Part shown: positions 12,001 through 25,300 of the stretch, piece after piece
Numbering within the stretch: position 1 is the first letter of the stretch
Layout: every line of letters begins with the position of its first letter
NCBI RefSeq assembly: GCF_000002425.4
Contig: NC_037270.1
Coordinates: 9,410,494 to 9,474,493, forward strand
DNA length: 64,000 nt
Reading direction: 5' to 3'
Source: Physcomitrium patens
Lineage: Eukaryota; Streptophyta; Bryopsida; Funariales; Funariaceae
The notes under the pieces: generated by a model
What the model was told of the DNA's origin: nothing
Seen by the model: only the letters and a program-made list of their open reading frames with translations
The model's database searches: none
Made by a program: the position numbers and the translations under genes

Positions 12001-14100
12001 ACTTGCGAACACAGAAAATACAAAAATAAAAAAGGATACAAAATCATGCCGAACGTACCTAGTGGGCATGCCATGGTTGAACCCACCTGGCTTTGTTGTG
12101 ATGTATTTGTTTATCACCGAACTCTTGGATTGTTGCTTGATAAGGTTGCGGGAATCTGGGGCCTGGCAAGCTAGAATGAGAATATGCTGCGGTAACTTTT
12201 GGGATGGGTGCGCAAAGAAGTGGCGTTCCAGATGTGGATGTTGCGACGTCATTCTGGAACTCACGGCCCACGTACAGAATTTGTGTGTGGGGTCGACATG
12301 GGAACTCTCTCTCCAGGAAGGATCCTGGCGCCGTCACGAAGCACCACCCGGCTACCACTTGCACTCACACGAGCTTTCTGTTTGGTTTTGGCCATTTAGT
12401 AATGAACAAACCCCCTCTCCTTGTTCATCTGAGGAACAAAAAACTCACCATGTTGTGTGTTCAGTGCAGAACCAAAGATGTTGAGGACAGAATGGGGGTG
12501 AACTGATTAGAACAGCCCCTGATGTTTTCTTCGCAGAATCGGTCAATGGAACCCGGTATCAAATACACCACGGGTCATCAGTCGACTGCAGTTTGCGAAC
12601 AATTACTTGACCTTCGACTGGAGGTGGCAACAACTCCCAGAGTGAATCGTGCCTTCAGTCGATGAAATCTGCCATCCTCGTGGTGTAGGTCGAAAGTCCG
12701 CGATTACATTGCGAATAGCAAATTTGCTAATGAAAGCAAGAGTTTGATACTTCGTTGACATAACCAAGGAATCCATAACCGGCCAGAAAGTGAGGATGTC
12801 CTCTTTCTGTGGGGCGTGTAGCGGCCACCGCATTGCGATTAGCCCGTACCAAGGCTTCTGTCCACAACAACGTAGAACACAACAACACCTGAGTTTTGTA
12901 GCAGTCTTTTGCGTTTTCTGGACTCGTCCATAAGGATAGAAAATGATAGAGGATGTGGTTGTGACGTCCTTGCTGCCAACAGTTTCTATGATGGGGCTCT
13001 GGGTGGGGTCACAGACCACTTCGACTTCGACTTACTTCGTTCTAAAGCCGTTTGCATTTTCTCAGAAAGTCAGTTTTGTTCATTCTTTATCATTTCCAGC
13101 TCAAAACCGAAGCACGGATCACAGCCCTTGGATCAATTGTTTTTTAGAAATATATGAAATGACAGAAGAAAGATGTGAATATGCGACTTGCGCTGGTTGA
13201 ATCTATGGAGAATATTAAGTAAGCCATGTGAAAGCTCGAAGGGAACAACATATTGTAGCAACTTCCGGAACAGCGGCTTACTATCTCTGCAGAATTTAAA
13301 AGGGTAGCCCCTCCACGTTTTCACCAGCGGTCACATGCATGAATCACAGACGGTAACCTGGATTCAGAAAGGAGAAAGACCCTCGTCCATTTAATAGAGA
13401 GAACATTCACGCCGTGTGCTTCAACGGGCATAGTTGATTGTAGCTCTTGAATCGAGGCGGATACTACGGTTCAGAACATAGCTTCGGTTGCTCTCTGGAT
13501 TTGTTACGTCTTTCAGGAAAAAAATTTCTACGGCGATCAACGAAATACCAAAAGTCATGCAGAAAATCCAGAGTAATCAAGGATAATCTGTGGGTGTAAA
13601 CTTACAATTGCTTTTCAAGGCATAAGTTAATCCTGATCGATGGAAACAGAGATTTTCCAGTCTTACAACGACAAGTTGATACCAGAAAAACAACCAAAAT
13701 ACTAGTATTTCCTGGCCAAATCCTCACTCACGCAAAAGTGCTTTAGTATATTCCTGGTGCAGCGGTGACGGTGGTCAAGACGAGAAGATTACATCCATGG
13801 ATCTAACAATGTCCGTGACCTTTACCCGCATCCATGACACGTGCAACAACAACACTTTAATAAGAACATATTCCAACCTGTCCAGAGTTGGGTTAATGCC
13901 TGAAGCTTGGACGACCTTTGTTAGATCTTCAGGGTCCTTCGCTCCCACACATTTCCTTGGCAGAAATTTAATGAGAGCATTTCTAACTGGTTTATATGGA
14001 AGGCATTCTTTCAAAATGGCGTTCTTAAAGCCCCTGCAAGGCTTTAACATTGTTATTAACTAACCATATCTGGTCGCAAGTTTCAACATTCCCGAGCAGG
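9057..14100. other. 3' flank of ZF-HD gene and intergenic DNA, no clear gene
   Basis: The first several hundred bases should hold the ZF-HD 3' untranslated region; no polyadenylation site can be fixed. From 10700 to 14100 there are scattered open frames of 60-140 codons on both strands, none with a recognisable domain. The stretch 12600-14050 keeps gene-like base composition and has frames on the minus strand (12603-13019 and 13775-14050) that faintly suggest decayed coding sequence. I do not name a product. A-rich and T-rich short runs occur near 11300 and 11700-11760. Confidence 0.4.
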
Positions 14101-14429
14101 TCTAGCCGCAATGTCAAACAAAAGTGAATGGCACCTCACTATCAACTATATCACTTAAAAGAGTTATGTTTGTTTTCTTCACGTTACCTTCATCAAATAT
14201 GGTAATAGTTTCAATTGCAAGCTTTGCTTACAACTTAGCCAAATTCTCTTCTTTTTAAGGCTTTGTGATTGCTTAAGCCACTTATAAGGATGGTGTAGGC
14301 ACTTTGCCTTCCAACATTTACAGACTAATTGAAAGATTCCTACTGGTTTAAATCCTAGAGCCAACAATTCAATAGTTGAAAACATAAGCATGTTCAATGC
14401 CTTGTAAGTCAAAATATGTGTTGCATCTT

Positions 14430-15900
14430 TAATATTAATATTTCCATCTTATGTTAAAGTTGAATTAGAAGGCCTTGCCACAAAACTAATATTTGCAAGG
14501 CCAAATAATAAAGGCAATTAAACATAAGTATTAGGATCTCCTTAATTGCTTGGATGACTAAATAAAATTTCTTGTACTTCATTTCTTATTAGTGCTATAT
14601 TATGAGTTTTTATTTGGACATATATATCAATTATAACTACCATTTTACCTAATGTACTAAACAAATAATTTTCTATCAAAGAAGAATTTATTTTATTTCT
14701 AGAATTCACATGAAATCCAATGACTTGACTTAGTAAGGCCACCTTATTGAATCTCTTCTCTAACTTGGCAATTTTAGCTTCTAAAGATTTTTCTTTATCC
14801 AAAGCAAACTACTTGTGTAGATGTGATATAAAGAAATTATCTTTGTTATGGTTAAGTTTACCATAATGAATACACTTCATTTTTATTTATTTATTTATTT
14901 ATTTATTTTTAAGACTTATTTTTTAACTTGGCCATTTTTGCTTTTGGCTTAGGCTTCTCCATATGTAATTCCTTCTTCTTCTTAAGACAATTGCGATCAT
15001 TTTTGGTGTGACCTGATTCACTACACCTCCAACAATACATAGTCCTTTCAAGTTGAGTTTTTGCCAAGTTACTTATAATAATTGCAACCTGTTTGGGCCT
15101 AGACACATCCATCATCCTAGTTATAATGGCAATAGCATCATGGTGACAAAGTGCCCTATTGCATTTCTTAACTTTAGTAAATACTTGTGCCAATGTTACC
15201 TTGTTGTCATAGTAGAGAATAATTTTTGATGAAGCTAAATCTAAGAGTCTTTTATCAATCTTAAATAAGATCTTGATAAAATAATTCTCAGCAAACACAT
15301 CTTTGGATTCTATTGCAAATTAAGCCAAACAATCATATATGATACATAAAGTATTTATTTTACTTTATTTTTTATTTATTTATTTTTAATGTCAAAATTC
15401 TTAAATATATTGCATTTGATCATGTCTAAAACCTCCATACTTATGCTTCAAATGTTTAATAAACATTCAAAGTAGCTCAAATGATGGTATTCTTGCTTTG
15501 CAAACAAAGCCATCTTTGTTACTTAAGCCATTTGTGACAAAGCAGGTAGAGTGCTTGCTAATGAAATAACTACTCATTTTCCTTTGGTATCTTCTAAAGT
15601 TGTATCAACTTCTTTTTGGATTAGATCTTCTTCTTTTACTATAGGCATTAGACTTGAGATAATATCTTCTTTAAGGACTGAAATAAACTCTATTCATACT
15701 TCTCAAGAATTTTCTACTTATCACAATTCAAATGAGTGTTCCTCATTCCATCTCCCATTGGCTTGGAGCACTTCATGTTCCAAGTGTTGTGGTAAGAGCT
15801 TAAAGGCATACCATTCATTGAAAGTAGAAGACCTTTGATACTTCTTTTTTATCTATATTTAAAATCAATTTTTTTAATTTGACAAAAAAATGTCTTCAAC
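14430..15900 (-). mobile_element. Fragment of a gypsy-type retroelement (gag region)
   Basis: AT-rich minus-strand remains of an LTR retroelement. The frame at 14909-15298 reads like a gag carboxy part, with a Cys-rich zinc-knuckle-like stretch (YCWRCSESGH) followed by a Lys-rich tail, and 14542-14802 is a further gag-like stretch. It is broken and only part of an element. No LTR for it was recognised in the window. It is old, judged by AT richness and frame decay. Confidence 0.6.
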
Positions 15901-17741
15901 TCATTTAAAGAACCAATTTTTCACCATACTCCAAGGATCATCTTCCATCTCAAAAAATATATCCAACTCCAAGACCTAAAGCCTCATTGTGATATCCAAC
16001 ATTGAAACAAGCTAAAAACCTCATTAATATCCATTATTGGCCCAAAGTCCTTAGTATGGTTACTATCTAAGTAGTCTAATGAAAGAAATCAATAATATCA
16101 ATTTTTAGTATAAATACAAAATAAAAAACTATAAAAGACCTTTGAGAACAATATCCACAACTAGGAGAAGGTACCAAAAATAAAATCTAGAAATCCATAT
16201 TGGATCTTCATTCTCCAATAATATATAAGCAAAAATAAAAAATGAATCAAAGCAATCAACACTTGCTTGTGGTTAATGGTCACAAATTCCATAATATGTA
16301 ACATTAAAAGAGAATTGTAATAAAATAAAATATAGAGAAGTGAGAAAAAATTAAAAAATTCACTTAGATCATTTAGAGTATTAAAGTGGCAGCTTCTTAA
16401 TACTCTAAATGATCTCTATTCCAAAAATCAAGAATATCAATGGATTTTTTGAGTCTTGTCTACATAAAATTGACTAAAAAATGATCAAATTTGGGTTCCA
16501 TGTGCACTTAGAGTGAACTTCCAAATTTAACACTTAAAAATTCTTGAAATTTTTTATTTTTTTTAAGACCTATAACCATGAAATAGGTATTTTATCATAG
16601 GATCCTTTCATCATAGTCCCATGATTGTAAAAATGGACTTTTTACTATAGAATCTTATCATTAAGGTTCTATCATTGTCTGACATGGATTGCCTCTACTT
16701 ATCATTGTAAGTTGTCAATTGCAACTACAAGCCACTATAGATCAAAACTTTATTATTTTTTATTATTTATTATTTTTCTACCATAAATTTGTACACACAA
16801 CCTACATATTATACCAAATGTAGTACAACATACAAAACAAAATACACTCTTTCAATGAAGCCCTTGTGCTATAATGTACCACAATCTTATGTACAAACTT
16901 TGTTGCACCAAATTACTTGCACCACCTATTGCATGATGCAATAGAAAATAATATCACAAAATAATAAATGCGCACCAGCTTTTATGTCTTGCACTATGTT
17001 ATGACTTCAATTTTGCAACTTGTACAATATTATGATTTTAATTTCGCAACATGCATAGCAATTTTTTTTGCAATGAGTCATGCAACCTTACAACTCTACA
17101 ACCTTATGCAACTCTACTATCTTATATAACAATATATCTCATATCTACAACCTTTTACAATTAATATGCTTCATTTCTTGAATATTGTGCTACAATTCTA
17201 TGCCACCTCAATATAATATTATTCTTGGTAATACTTAGTATTACAATAGTACTCTATTACAATAGGAAAATAAAAACAAGAAAGAATTCTAAAAATAGTA
17301 AAAGATAGTTTTATTTATTTATTTATTTTTATTTATTTATCCTATTTTAATTTGCTACACCATAAATTAAAGAAAAAGAAACATTCTTTTTAAGTGAAAG
17401 ATTAAAAATCTATACCAAAATAAGTTAGGCTATCTCTCACACCACAAAAAGAAAATCCAAGAATGTAAGTGAAGGATAGAGAAAATTCTAAAGCTTTACT
17501 AAAATGACTAAATTACCATAGCCAATCAAACATTTACAATAAGTTTATTCTCTCTTAGAATCACTTATAAGATTTGAATTGACAAGAATGTCAAGTTAAG
17601 GATTTTTTTCCACCTAAGTATTCAAATCTTAATTGACACAAATAAAATCAACTAATAAAAAACTATCAATGAATGAAAAAAAATTAATCAAACTTAATTA
17701 CATATATTCAATAAAATTTGACAATCAATGCCATATCACGT
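15900..17741. other. AT-rich DNA, probably retroelement leader or decayed repeat
   Basis: Very AT-rich, with no host-gene-like frame. It lies between a gag-like fragment and the LTR starting at 17742 and is most likely more decayed retroelement sequence. It contains a perfect inverted repeat at 16366-16415 (separate entry). Repeated short motifs around ATCATAG and CATTGT occur near 16570-16700. Confidence 0.45.
16366..16415. repeat. Perfect 19-bp inverted repeat with 12-base loop
   Basis: The arm AGATCATTTAGAGTATTAA at 16366-16384 is followed by a 12-base spacer (16385-16396) and its exact reverse complement at 16397-16415. It could form a strong hairpin or cruciform. In this decayed AT-rich surrounding a perfect 19-bp match stands out. 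Function unknown. Confidence 0.85.
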
Positions 17742-19045
17742 TGTTATATGGCATGATTTTTTATCTAAGAATATATTAAGTACATAGTTGTAGAGAGTTC
17801 AGCTTTAACTTAATGGCCAAGCTCTAATAAGTGATTTATTCCTATTATAAAAGATAATTAAATAAAATAATAAAGAAAGATATTTTAATAATAGAAATCT
17901 TTTATATTTAAGAAGATTTGTACACAAGGCTTTCTAAAGCATCTAGAAATGCTCCAACATCCTTTGCTATACCAAATCATATCTAATTATTTGTTGGTAA
18001 GCAAGTTTTCTAATAAAATCAAAGAAAATCCATAATCTTATTTCAAAAATCCATCTTTATATTATAATTTTGTCATAGCTCTATATTTCTATCTTTAACA
18101 TATATATACAGTCTACACTCCCAAAAAATCCTTTATTTTGCATGTAATGCTCAAATTGTAGGAAAATCTTTTCAAAATATTTTTCTCTCGTACATGATTT
18201 TTTTTCTTCAAACTTTAGAATATCATATTTTTTGATATATGGCTAGAATCAAATCCTTTATGAAATTTGCTCATTGACAAAACTCAACTTAGAAGTGCTA
18301 TCTTCAAACAATCATGGCTTCTTCAAATCAATTCTAAATCTTTTACTTTTTATATGAAAATTATAATCTTTTAAATTAGCTTTCCAATCACTTAATTTGA
18401 TCCTTAAAAGCCTTTTATAAGCATGCTTTATATTCCAAAGAGTAACAATAGATACAAAATCAATACCTAGACTTTGAATATCTATATTTTTTTTTATAAA
18501 AAATCCAAATTATATAAAATTTTCATAAAAGTCATAGCCAAAAACCAAAATTTTTTGATCCTAGCCTCTTAACTTCAAATGCTTTTAAAAAAATAATCTT
18601 AATCTCTAATAATGCCTCAAGTAGCCTCTTTAATTTCCATTGGACATGAATTTTGGCCAATAAGAATGGAGATATTCATCATCTATCTCCATTCATTCAT
18701 ATGCTTGGCATAATTATTCTTTTTTTTACTAAAATTCTTCTTTGATCTTTTTTCTAATAATTTTTGCATTGTATGTGCTTTAAACCTCAAATATAAAAAA
18801 TAAAATAAGATTTCAAGAATCACCAATATTTAATAAAAATAGCTCTAAATATATAAAACTATTATCAATATCAAATCAATCTAAATAATAGCCTTTTTAA
18901 ACTAACTACTTCAAAGTAGTGATCTAATCATATTTTATAACCAACTAAAATTTAATAACATGGCTCTCACCACATTGTATAATAAATTATATATTAAATA
19001 TATATGTGCATTATTTTTACATGGTAGCTAAACCACAATACAACA
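17742..19045 (-). repeat. LTR (3' by element orientation) of the outer gypsy element
   Basis: About 1.3 kb. It begins TGTTATATGGCATGATTTT and ends CACAATACAACA on the plus strand, giving short inverted ends (TGTT...AACA). It aligns along its length with 31459-32883; for example the stretch from 17748 matches that from 31465, and 18900-19030 matches 32740-32868. Confidence 0.8.
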
Positions 19046-19494
19046 TCCACCTCTTTTAAACTTGTGCATCCTCCAATATGCACCAAGAAAAATCAAAGTT
19101 GTGGTTAATATGATACTATCTCTTCAACATTGTCTTTTTCATGATTTATGTCTTCTTTTTCAATTGTTATAAAAAAATTGATGTCTTTTCTAGTATCTTT
19201 ACATATTATATCTTAATTTTTTTGCTTAAAAAGTTTTATACATTTTTTCGTGATTGGAATCTTAAAATATATTTTATCTAACTCCTTTAATGAATACGTA
19301 GAATTATTTAGAATATTTATAAGCACATGAGGTCCAAACCAATGCTTTAAATTTTTTTACAAGATATAGTATTGGTTATCCAAACTTCTATCATGAACAA
19401 TTATCTAATCATCTCCATGAATTTCTTATAGCCTTAATCAATGCCGCTTATCAAATCTATCATTTTTTTTCAAACATGAATCTTTCAACTTCAT

Positions 19495-19496
<2 letters not shown>

Positions 19497-19525
<29 letters not shown>
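19497..19525. repeat. Poly(T) tract, 29 T
   Basis: Uninterrupted T run inside the outer gypsy element. Similar long runs occur at 29765-29798 and 30486-30514. Confidence 0.85.
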
Positions 19526-19529
<4 letters not shown>

Positions 19530-21802
19530 CTTCAAGTCTCCTTTCTAGCTAAAAAATTCAAAGTTTAAGAAATTCTTCCCTGGATATGTTATCTTATCAA
19601 GGTAAAATACTCTAAGTGGATATTTGTTCTTCATTTGGTATAATAAGTTTTTGTCCTTGTATCAATTCTGTTGGCATATATCTAATTAGTAAACTATGAA
19701 TAATATGGTCAGTCCATAAAGCAAATGGTAATAATCTTGGTCATTCTTTTGTTCTTCTTTTGCATGCTTTAATAATGGTTTTAATTATTAGAGCATGACC
19801 TTGCTTACTTTTGGTATTACCTTCAAGTTTATATGTTGTTGTAAGTGCAAATTTGATTCTATATCTTTCAAAAAACTTCCTTGCCTTATGTACATCTGAT
19901 TCTTTTTGATCAATTAGTAATCTTTTCAATACATCTGTATCTACAAACCACATCTTTCAATAAAAATCTACAAACTTATTTAATATATGTTATTCTTAAA
20001 ATTCTTCCATTCACTTGATTAGATAAATTTTCTTGTGTAAAAGCCAAGTATTTCATCTTCCATAATTCCATAGGCATAATAACTAGATCCATAACTTACT
20101 TATAATATATTGCAAGAAGATATGTGAAGTGCAACTCATCTTTGTATCAAATCTTCAAATACATTTGACAAGTTTGGCATGATTCTATAAACTTTATCAC
20201 ATTTTTATACATATTACGTAATCAATATCTTTGAGCTTATTAAAAGTGGCATAAATACTTCTATGGCATATCCACAAACTATCATGAAATTCTTGGACCA
20301 GTTATCCTTGTATTTCTTTTTTACAAATCAATTTTTGTAGTATATGACTATTTCTTTTACATTGCTTTTATAAGTAACCATCTTGTAAAAGATAGTTATA
20401 AGCTTTTTGTCTAATTTGCTTAAAATAAATATCATTCCATCATGATTGCCTTGATAATGAACTCAAGTAGCATCAAATATCTATCCATTCTTCTTCAAGT
20501 AACTCTTCCATAAATGATTTTGAATATTCATTCTCCCCTTGATGTGCTTTAAAATAAAAGATAGCATCTATATCTTTGATATTATCAATCAAATCTTTTT
20601 CTTGTTCATATCTAACTTGGCATAGCATATCTATCATTAGATTATTTTTGTGTGATAGGTGCTTGAATTTAGGATTTAAAGTTTTGATGTATATAATCCA
20701 TTTTAGCATAGCAATATCAAAGGTGTTACAATTTGTGATCATTCCCAATAGTGGCAAACAAGATTTCTACTATAATTGGTACTTCAATTAAATAATTTCT
20801 TTAAATCTTTATGATTGTAATTATTTCTTACAACTCCTGTTTCACTTATGAATAGTTTCTCTGTCATTCATTTAACAATTTAGCTTTAAACCTTATTGCA
20901 AACCTATTTCCTTTCTCTTCATCTTAGCTTAAAGTCCAATCAATAGCTATTGGACTTATATCAACTATAAGTATTATTGCTTTTCCACCTTTATAACTTA
21001 TCTTTTATAGCACAAGTGGGAAAGATAATAATTGCTTTCATTTTTTAATTGCTTTTGCATACTTCTTCTCTTATTTAAATCTTTTATTTTTATAACAAAC
21101 TATAGAAAAAATTTGCTATATGTGTATAATAAGGAATCTATATATAATAAACTATATAGAATTTTAGAAATCTTTATATTTCTATTTATATACTATAAAT
21201 ATCTTTTATTTATTATATAGCATCTAGTTTATTAGGATTTGACTTGCAATCAAACCATCCACATAAATATCTTACAATAATAACCTTTTGAGTTCTAAAA
21301 GTAAATTTAATTGCTAATAATATTAAGTAAATTTCAACAAGTTGCAAAAAAATCTTATTACAATCTAAAATATGATTAGATACAAATTTACAGCACCTTT
21401 TGTGAACTATTGCTTCATTTTTTTTCTTCCACACTCTTTTATTAAGATATCTTTTAGAAAAGGTATAATTTTTTTAAAAATAAAATCTCAAAGAACCTTA
21501 TTTATCCCATTTATCATGCGAGCAACTAAGTTTGTTACATCCTATGGTAATATACATATCTTTACCAATCCTAAGAGTGTCCCTATAGTTGTGATATCTC
21601 TTCTTCTTTCAACTAGTTGGAATTGATCATATCCAAAATAAAGATCTTCAATAGAATAAATGGCTTTACTTGTAAATACTTCAGCCAATGCTCTAATAAT
21701 TGATCTAATTCTTATATTTCTAATAGTGACTTAATTCATTAATTGCATATTCTAAATAAATTATAATATTCCATTCTTTTTTGGTACTAAAAATCAATAG
21801 CT

Positions 21803-21877
21803 TGTCAAGGATAAAAACTTGATAAAAATAAATAAACAAGTGAGATTTTTTGTCAAATAAAGATGAAAAAATAGAAA

Positions 21878-21927
<50 letters not shown>

Positions 21928-22384
21928 GAAAGAAACTGGAATGGCTATTGCCAAAAGAACAAGAAAACTAGAGACCCTTGAAACTAGACTAGAAGGGAGA
22001 AAGGAGTTGACAAGAGTGAAGAAGGCTTCACTCTTGCCTCTATATATATTATCTACCTAGGAGCTACATGGCGATATTCTATAGGACCTCCAAAAACATG
22101 TTGACTTTGTACAACACGTATCTTAACTTGTAAGGCAAATTTTCTATGTGGGCATTGTATAGTAAGCTTGTTTCGCAAGCTACCAACATGTGTGGCATGT
22201 GGTTAACTTGTTGATCAAGTTTCTAACCTACCAATTAAGTATAAATATATATAAAGTCAAAGTAGCATCTATGAAGCTTCTAAGAAGCTATTCTAGAAGA
22301 TATTATGAAATTAATCTACTTTTACCTACTTCTACCTATTCATATCATATAAATAATAATTATAGTAAATATATGATTGTCACA
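21803..22384 (-). repeat. LTR (3' by element orientation) of the nested chromovirus
   Basis: Starts TGTCAAGGATAAAAACTTG and ends GATTGTCACA on the plus strand. It aligns with 27654-28204 and with 60669-61195. It is longer than its partner mainly because of a (TA)n run at 21882-21924. Confidence 0.85.
21882..21924. repeat. (TA)n microsatellite inside an LTR
   Basis: About 21 TA units within the left LTR of the nested chromovirus. The partner LTR has only a short AT stretch at the same place, so this expansion is younger than the insertion. Confidence 0.9.
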
Positions 22385-25300
22385 TTATCCCCCTTTTTAG
22401 AGACGAGTTCCATGAGGAGCGGTGATTACATATCGAGAAAGTCTAAGATGCAGCAAATTATATTTGTCATATACTCTAATCTTTATTCTCTTCTAAGATG
22501 ATTGATAGGACCTCTCAACCATTGATAATGTTCCATACAAGGATGGAAAGACAACCCAATTATTTGATTGTTGTTGAGACCTTCAGAACTTCCTTTAAAT
22601 AAAACATTTAAAAAACCATCAGGAGTTGTTTTTACGTCTAGTAAAATCACCAAACGTTGGGAGTCCCTTTCAAGGTCGTGATAATAAATACATTGTATCT
22701 CGCCATCTATTCAAGGAAGAACATGTCGTTCTTGAAGATCTTCATCTTGATTGTGTCATCTTGAAGGTTATGACAATCATAATGTCTCATCCGACAAGTT
22801 AGCAAATAAAGGCTCTTGAGTCAAATCTGCTGGTTGTAGTTTCTCCATCTCTTCAGCATCATAACTACAAAGAAGCTACAAACAAAGATTGAAAGTAGAA
22901 TGTTATCTTGCTTAGTCTTATTTCTTTTATAAAGAAGATTTTTATCTTCATTTTGATAGATGTCGTCAATGAAAAGCCTCCACTACCTTTGCAGCATTTG
23001 CAAGATTTTTTACTGGCTCTTATGTGCATTCACTAATATCATATCTGTACCAATGCATAAGATATTCCAATTTATTTTGGCGCAACCTTGAATCTAGGAC
23101 TTCTTCCACTTCGAATGCTTCATTATTGTCTATTTCTATAAGAAGAGGTGGAACTTGTCTTCTTTTTGATATGTCCATTGTCTTGTATGGTTTCAAAAGT
23201 GACACGTGAAATAATGGATATATTTTCATTGATTTTGATAGATATAAACGATATGCAATTGGATTAATTTGTACAAAAATAGAAAATGGTCCAAGCCTTT
23301 GATAGTCCAACTTGTTACAAGAACAAGTGGTCTTGATATTGCAATGAAGTAACCATATCTTGTCACCCATGTAGAATAGTGGTTGTTCCTTTTGATAGAC
23401 ATTTGCATTGATCTTTTGATATTTTTGAGCTTCTTTTAACTACGCCTTCATTATTGCGCGGAGCTTTGACAAATGAATTGCAAAATCTTTTGCCACAAGA
23501 TTATCACCTTTTGAAAAGGCAAAAGTATCAAGTCATGGATGATAATCATAATTGACAAAGAAAGGTGTTTGTTCTATAGTAGAATGTACTATGTTATTAT
23601 AAGCAAACTCTGCTAATGGCAAAAGAGTTGTCGAATCATCTTTTTGGTAGTTGATGGTACATCTTAAATATTATCTCAAAACTTGATTAACATGCTCTGT
23701 TTGTCCATCAGTTTAAAGATGGAATGTCGAAGATAGTTTTATATCCACTTTTAGAAGCTTAAAAAGAGCCCGCCAAAATCTTGATACAAATTGAGTTTCC
23801 CTATCTGATATAATATCCTTGAATAATCCATGATAGCCAAAGATATTGTTAAGAAAGAGCTTAGCTATTTCTTTACCTGTGATGGATTTTGTACATGATA
23901 CAAAATGTGCCATCTTAGTAAAATAATCTACTATCACAAATATAGAGTCATAAGAACCTGAGATTGGAAGATCCGTGATAAAATCCATAGAAATAGAAGA
24001 CCATGGTTGTTTTAGAATGGATAATGGTTGAAGAAGTCTGTAAGGTTGATGACGAGGAGTTTTTGATCTTGAGTAAATATCACAAGATTGTACATGATCT
24101 TTGACTACTTTCTACATTTGGAGCCACCAAAAGTCCCCAGATATTAGTTCTAAAGTTTTATTGTATCCAAAATGTCCTGCTATTGGAAAGTCATGACGAG
24201 CTTGAAGAACACGTAATCAAGCTTCACCTTCTGGAATATATAGGCGTTCCTCAAAATATAATAGATTATTCTTGAATTCAAACTTGAAAGTATCATGAGA
24301 TTTTAAAGGATTTTTCTTAATATCATGAATAAGAGGATCAGAAGACATATTTGACTAAACTTGCTTAATGAAAGTTGAATCAATAGTTAGTATTGATTTC
24401 ATTGCTTGAAGATGAAGATACTTTGGCTTCAAGAGAATTATCTATTGTTGATCGAAAGTAGTATCTCTTTCCTTTGGTGCAAGGTAAGATCTTCTAGAGA
24501 GTGTATCTGACAAACCTTGTTGTTTTCTTGCTTGATAAGTGATCTTAAATTCGAATCTTGACAAAGATATATTTCAACGGGTTTGACAATGATTCAAAAT
24601 ACGTGCTGACATAAAACATTCAAGATTCTTGTCATTTATATATATAGTGACTGGATTAGAAGCACCTTCTAGATAATGGCACCATTCTTGAAACAAGTCC
24701 ACGATTGCAAGAAGTTCTTTGTCATGGATTTTGTAGTTGATCTTGACTGTTGAAATTTTTTTGGAATGAAAAGCTATTAGGTGAAGTTTATCATCTATTT
24801 CCATTTGTAAGAATATGGCACCCAAAGCAAAGTCTGATGCATTTGTTTCCATAAAAAATGGCTTAGAAAAATCAACATGATACAAGATTGGTGCAGAAAA
24901 AAAGGCTATCTTTAAAGCTTCAAATGCTACTTCCGCTTCTTGATTCCATTGAAGTTTATCTTTACAAGTCAAATGTGTAAGTGGAGTTGCAACTTGAGAG
25001 AAGTCTTTGATGAAGATCCGATAGTAGTTGGCAAATCTCAAAAAGCATTAGACATCTCTTACCGTTTTTGGGATCTTCCAATCCATAAAAGTTTGAACTT
25101 TCTTAGGATCCATTATAAGTCCCTCATTTGAAATGATGTATCTTAAAAAGTCGACTTGAGTAGTGTGAAATAAATACTCTATTATCTTGGCATAGAGTCC
25201 TGCATCTTTTAGTTTTTGTAACACATGACGAACATGAAGCTCATGTTTTTTTGTATTCTTAGAATAGGTTATTATGTCATCTAGGTAACAGATAACAAAG

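Noticed and set aside
13157-13180. miR156-like sequence (ATGACAGAAGAAAG)
   Set aside because: It departs from the mature miR156 sequence after the first bases and no foldback precursor is visible around it.
13775-14050. Pentatricopeptide-repeat (PPR) gene remnant
   Set aside because: A few phrases such as SGINPTLD suggest a PPR repeat, but no 35-residue periodicity could be followed in one frame, so the name was not used.
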